Positions 61,324 to 64,000 of a stretch of DNA of 64,000 nucleotides are shown here, one piece after another. Numbering within the stretch: position 1 is the first letter of the stretch; each line of letters starts with the position of its first letter. The notes beneath the pieces are model-generated. The model was given only the letters and a program-made list of their open reading frames with translations. It ran no database searches and was not told where the DNA came from. The translations under genes were made by a program, and so were the position numbers. The stretch spans positions 36,512-100,511 of the forward strand of contig CAWUVH010000010.1 in the NCBI GenBank assembly GCA_963925895.1, written 5' to 3'. This stretch comes from Eutrophovita sp913057845. Its GTDB lineage: Bacteria; Pseudomonadota; Gammaproteobacteria; Burkholderiales; Eutrophovitaceae.

Positions 61324-62613
61324 TTAAATAAGGGTCGGGACCACATAGGGCCCTTCTGGTATTACCGCTAGACTAGGTTCCCCGTATAACTCTAAATTGT
61401 TAAGCACGCGAGAGCGAACAAATTCATCCAGGTTGTCTATGATGTTAACGCCCGTTAGTTTTTGGTCTGAGGCACTAAGGCCCTTCGAGTATAAATGAAC
61501 ATGGCCAACATTCATGATTTTCGTCTGCATTTGTGTTTGCCATTCATCCACCGCTGCATATGCTTTTTGAGCTATTTCGGCACAAAAAGCAGACACCCCT
61601 CTGCTGACAAGCGTTTGTTGCGCTTTCCTGAACTCCTCTGACCCCATCCCTTCAGCACATTCTGAAGCGATGATGAGGTCCCCACCGGGCTCTAGGATTT
61701 GATACGGGACAACCATTCCTTTAATTGTTTGATAGTAGGTTGCATCTAAAGGATAGCCCGCTGCACTTGTCACTACTGTGTTGAATTTGCGATGAATGGG
61801 TACAGAGAGGTAATCTTTTGCGAAAGCGACAGCTTCGAGGTGGCTGGCAATGATTTCCCCATAGTTAACTAATGATAGGTTTCTATGCTCGTCCAGTACG
61901 GTATTCACGCAGAGTATCTCTCCGAGCATGGACACAATTTCAAGCTGCTCTTGGTGTAGAGGGTTTCCATCGAGGATGCAGCTGTCAGCGTGAGGGTCTG
62001 ACATGAATTTGTGGTTATGGAACGTCGTGATCGTATCTTTGTGGGCAATCCCAGGAGCGATAACTTTGCGCCCGCCAGAATAGCCTGCCATGAAGTGCGG
62101 TTCGACTAAACCCGTCACAATTTTGAGGTCAGCATTCACGAAACGTTTATCTAGTTTGACTTTTGTGCCTTTAGTCGTCGTGCCCACTAAGGTGTGCTCT
62201 TCCTCATTTTTGGCGAAATGATTGGAGACCTTAATGTTTTGAAGGATCCATGGATCTCTAATAAGTTGTTCAAGTTCCTTGCCCTCATTGGGCCTATGTA
62301 GCCCAGTTGCAATCAGTATTTCAATTTTTTCCTTTAAAATTCCGGCTTTAAGTAATACTGAGACGATCTCTGGAAGCAGCAAGTGGTTGGGGACTGGTCT
62401 TGTGATATCGCAGATTAGAATGCATGCATTACCCTTTGATCTGGCTTTCTCTGAGAGTGGTAATGAATTAATCGGGTGATTGAGCGCTTCCTGAATCGCC
62501 AATTTCGGATTGTTCTCGAATGGCATCAATGGTTTGCGGATTATTTCGGCCTTCCATGCCTTTTCAAGCATAAGTGGAATATTGCCCCGTCCAAAATTTA
62601 AGTCAATTTGCAT
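61324..62613 (-). CDS. LarA-family nickel-dependent racemase/epimerase
   Basis: LarA enzymes use a nickel-pincer nucleotide to racemise 2-hydroxy acids by hydride transfer. All key residues align with Lactiplantibacillus LarA within three positions: Asp69 and Arg72 (CDITRPVP), His106 (ATGLHRP), His173 (EPHFMAGYSGGRK), the cofactor-linked Lys183 and His199 (FHNHKF). The 429 residues match the family. Related proteins act on lactate, malate, phenyllactate or sugar acids, so the substrate is open. It leads a reverse-strand pair with the divergent LarA-like gene. Activity needs LarB, LarC and LarE from elsewhere in the genome. Confidence 0.9.
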   Translation of the reverse strand: MQIDLNFGRGNIPLMLEKAWKAEIIRKPLMPFENNPKLAIQEALNHPINSLPLSEKARSKGNACILICDITRPVPNHLLLPEIVSVLLKAGILKEKIEILIATGLHRPNEGKELEQLIRDPWILQNIKVSNHFAKNEEEHTLVGTTTKGTKVKLDKRFVNADLKIVTGLVEPHFMAGYSGGRKVIAPGIAHKDTITTFHNHKFMSDPHADSCILDGNPLHQEQLEIVSMLGEILCVNTVLDEHRNLSLVNYGEIIASHLEAVAFAKDYLSVPIHRKFNTVVTSAAGYPLDATYYQTIKGMVVPYQILEPGGDLIIASECAEGMGSEEFRKAQQTLVSRGVSAFCAEIAQKAYAAVDEWQTQMQTKIMNVGHVHLYSKGLSASDQKLTGVNIIDNLDEFVRSRVLNNLELYGEPSLAVIPEGPYVVPTLI

Positions 62614-62702
62614 TCGTTCACCAATTAAGACATGAGAGTTAACCTATCTAATTTTAAACGGTACTTGAGGTGCTTGTTCATTTGGCGAGATTTGGCGTCA
62701 CA

Positions 62703-63053
62703 TCATTGGAAGAAAATGGGTATGGTTTTAAGAAAAAAGATGATGGCTAATATGTTTAACGATAGGGCGACGATGCTGAGGCCGCGCACTAACCATAAGT
62801 TTGTGTTTGGTAAGGGCTCTTTCAATAGGGCTGCCGAAAGCAGTGATGCGACAAGCGATACCGCGGGCAGTAGCCCGAGAATAGGAATTACAACGAGGAA
62901 CGTAAACACCTCATTAAAGGACTCGGGAGAGCGTATATTTGAGATCATCCACATTGCTACGACCCCAACAGTCACCAACAGAGCGCTCGATATGATGGGG
63001 TTTTGCATGGCCCATGAACTCGTGTTGGCGGTTTCTCGCGATTCTTCTTCCAA
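62703..63053 (-). CDS. Small membrane protein of unknown function
   Basis: The family is not recognised. The 116 residues start with an acidic head, then three hydrophobic segments (about 20-40, 48-75 and 88-112). TTG at 63053 follows GAGGAG at a normal distance of nine bases. A plus-strand frame covering the same bases (62632-63162) is longer but has an implausible composition. It lies upstream of the LarA pair, separated by 89 bases, and may or may not be co-transcribed. Confidence 0.62.
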   Translation of the reverse strand: MEEESRETANTSSWAMQNPIISSALLVTVGVVAMWMISNIRSPESFNEVFTFLVVIPILGLLPAVSLVASLLSAALLKEPLPNTNLWLVRGLSIVALSLNILAIIFFLKTIPIFFQ

Positions 63054-63082
63054 GTCTATTGCTCCTCAATCCAAGAAAAATC

Positions 63083-63106
63083 AGCCTTTAAAAGGGCTTT
63101 TTTCAG
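63083..63106. terminator. Hairpin with T run, upstream of the small membrane gene
   Basis: AGCCTTT and AAGGGCT pair with one G-U (63083-63098), followed by six T on the plus strand; on the minus strand GATTTTTC follows the stem. It could end transcription in either direction between the tRNA operon region and the LarA group. Confidence 0.5.
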
Positions 63107-63250
63107 CATTAATTTGTGTCAAGGAACAGTGTATCAAACGATTCAACGCCTTTGATATTTAATCACCAGCCAATCCAGACATGAGTTTCATTAAAGTGAA
63201 GATAATAGACTCGCGGCCTTAACCAAGTTTTTTTCTAGCTAAGTCAATGA

Positions 63251-63279
63251 TTGACAACAAAATCTGAAAACCTGATAAT
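63251..63279 (+). promoter_or_regulatory. Strong promoter of the tRNA-tuf operon
   Basis: A perfect TTGACA (63251-63256) is followed after 17 bases by GATAAT (63274-63279), five of six consensus. The discriminator GCTCGGC is G+C-rich, as in stable-RNA promoters under stringent control. tRNA-Tyr begins 15 bases after the -10. Confidence 0.88.
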
Positions 63280-63293
63280 GCTCGGCTTCGTTC

Positions 63294-63378
63294 GGAGGGG
63301 TTCCCGAGCGGTCAAAGGGGGCAGACTGTAAATCTGTTGGCTCAGCCTTCGAAGGTTCGAATCCTTCTCCCTCCACCA
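63294..63378 (+). tRNA. tRNA-Tyr (anticodon GUA)
   Basis: This class II tRNA with a long variable arm has acceptor GGAGGGG pairing with TCCCTCC, a D-arm with the CCCGAGCGGTC pattern, and the anticodon loop CTGTAAA giving GUA. The T-arm is GAAGGTTCGAATCCTTC and CCA is encoded. It is the first gene of the tRNA-Tyr, Gly, Thr, tuf operon. Confidence 0.97.
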
Positions 63379-63497
63379 GTAATTGTTATGTTTTTGTTTT
63401 TTTTTGTGAATTTTTTGGGGCGTTTGTATTAGCACTAAGAATTATAGGTTTCTCGGCGGCGTAAATTATTTGTTGTCGACGAGTTGCCGTTGCGCCT

Positions 63498-63571
63498 GCG
63501 GGTGTAGCTCAATGGTAGAGCTGAAGCCTTCCAAGCTTATGACGAGGGTTCGATTCCCTTCACCCGCTCCA
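63498..63571 (+). tRNA. tRNA-Gly (anticodon UCC)
   Basis: GCGGGTG pairs with CACCCGC, the D-arm is GCTCAATGGTAGAGC, the anticodon loop CTTCCAA gives UCC, and the T-arm is GAGGGTTCGATTCCCTTC. CCA is encoded after discriminator T. It is 119 bases after tRNA-Tyr. Confidence 0.97.
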
Positions 63572-63589
63572 AAATTGCTTAAGCCGCGT

Positions 63590-63664
<75 letters not shown>

Positions 63665-63727
63665 TATTTATTTTATTTTTTGTGCGCAGTTTTTTTAGAG
63701 TTAGTAGTAGTTTAATAGGGGTTAATT

Positions 63728-64000
63728 ATGGCAAAGGGAAAGTTTGAGCGGAACAAACCGCACGTGAATGTTGGAACAATTGGACACGTTGACCATGGTA
63801 AGACGACGCTAACGGCGGCGATTACGACTGTTCTGGCTAAAAAAGGTGGCGGCGAAAGTAAGGGCTACGACCAGATTGATAATGCGCCTGAGGAAAAAGC
63901 ACGGGGTATTACGATTAATACGTCGCACGTTGAGTATGAGACAGAGAATCGCCATTACGCGCACGTGGATTGTCCAGGACACGCTGATTATGTTAAGAAC
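63728..64000 (+). CDS. tuf: Elongation factor Tu, 5' part only
   Basis: EF-Tu carries aminoacyl-tRNA to the ribosome. The visible 91 residues include the G1 loop GHVDHGKT at 19-26, the switch I region with GITINTSHVEYE, and the G3 motif DCPGH at 81-85. The rest of the roughly 395-residue protein lies beyond the window. The ATG is 63 bases after tRNA-Thr, and the genes are probably co-transcribed from the promoter at 63251. The ITTVLAKKGGGESKGYDQID segment resembles betaproteobacterial EF-Tu. Confidence 0.97.
   Translation, partial: MAKGKFERNKPHVNVGTIGHVDHGKTTLTAAITTVLAKKGGGESKGYDQIDNAPEEKARGITINTSHVEYETENRHYAHVDCPGHADYVKN

Noticed and set aside
62632..63162. 176-codon plus-strand frame over the small membrane gene
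   Set aside because: Its residue composition is random-looking, and the reverse frame has membrane helices and a GAGGAG site.
63244..63435. Reverse frame across tRNA-Tyr
   Set aside because: It is antisense to a complete tRNA and has the typical artefact peptide with no ribosome site.

Overview
The window is a 64 kb stretch of a proteobacterial chromosome. The gene order points to the betaproteobacterial branch: lpxC, dciA (DUF721), secA, argJ, a DUF815 ATPase, a Nudix/ThiE-like fusion, yacG, coaE, a CorC-type protein, a CcsA-like protein and ffh; later rpsU, yqeY, dnaG, rpoD and a CAU tRNA; finally tRNA-Tyr, tRNA-Gly, tRNA-Thr and tuf. The first 91 residues of EF-Tu also read as betaproteobacterial. 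This placement is inference from gene order and motif recall, not from a database search. Several genes appear to start with GTG or TTG.

Region 1 (1-18.7 kb): the 3' half of pyrC, then rnpB, then a complete division and cell-wall cluster in the order mraZ, rsmH, ftsL, ftsI, murE, murF, mraY, murD, ftsW, murG, murC, murB, ddl, ftsQ, ftsA, ftsZ. Genes mostly overlap or abut. A promoter with 10-bp-phased MraZ boxes sits in front of mraZ. Region 2 (18.7-30.4 kb): lpxC, dciA on the other strand, secA, argJ, the DUF815 ATPase and the Nudix/ThiE-like fusion, facing a reverse-strand group (CorC-like, coaE, yacG, with the CcsA-like gene alongside), then ffh. Region 3 (30.4-41.5 kb): a DUF3530 protein, rpsP-rimM-trmD-rplS, ogt-xerD-plsY, tsaD (reverse), rpsU-yqeY-dnaG-rpoD and a tRNA with anticodon CAU.

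Region 4 (41.4-63 kb) is accessory. The CAU tRNA 3' end and its terminator are repeated about 0.8 kb downstream, bracketing a frameshifted VOC/glyoxalase gene, which looks like a relic of tRNA-targeted integration. Then come a small membrane protein, a gene-free stretch with a long compound palindrome, a secreted SUMF1-fold protein lacking the formylglycine-generating cysteines, a ClC chloride/proton exchanger, an FMN alpha-hydroxyacid dehydrogenase and a secreted sulfatase-fold protein that has lost most of its catalytic residues. These are followed by a MoxR/DUF58/double-vWA cluster with a DUF4175-like partner and a Sel1-repeat protein, then a reverse-strand set of an enolase-superfamily dehydratase or racemase and two LarA-type (nickel-pincer racemase) homologues. 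A palindromic pair of DnaA boxes lies between the last two.

Region 5 (63.2-64 kb): a strong promoter, tRNA-Tyr, tRNA-Gly, tRNA-Thr and the start of tuf. Most of the window is housekeeping. The least described biology is in the degenerate sulfatase and SUMF1 pair, the LarA/enolase set, the MoxR-vWA cluster, the two palindromic intergenic regions and the tRNA-flanked relic.
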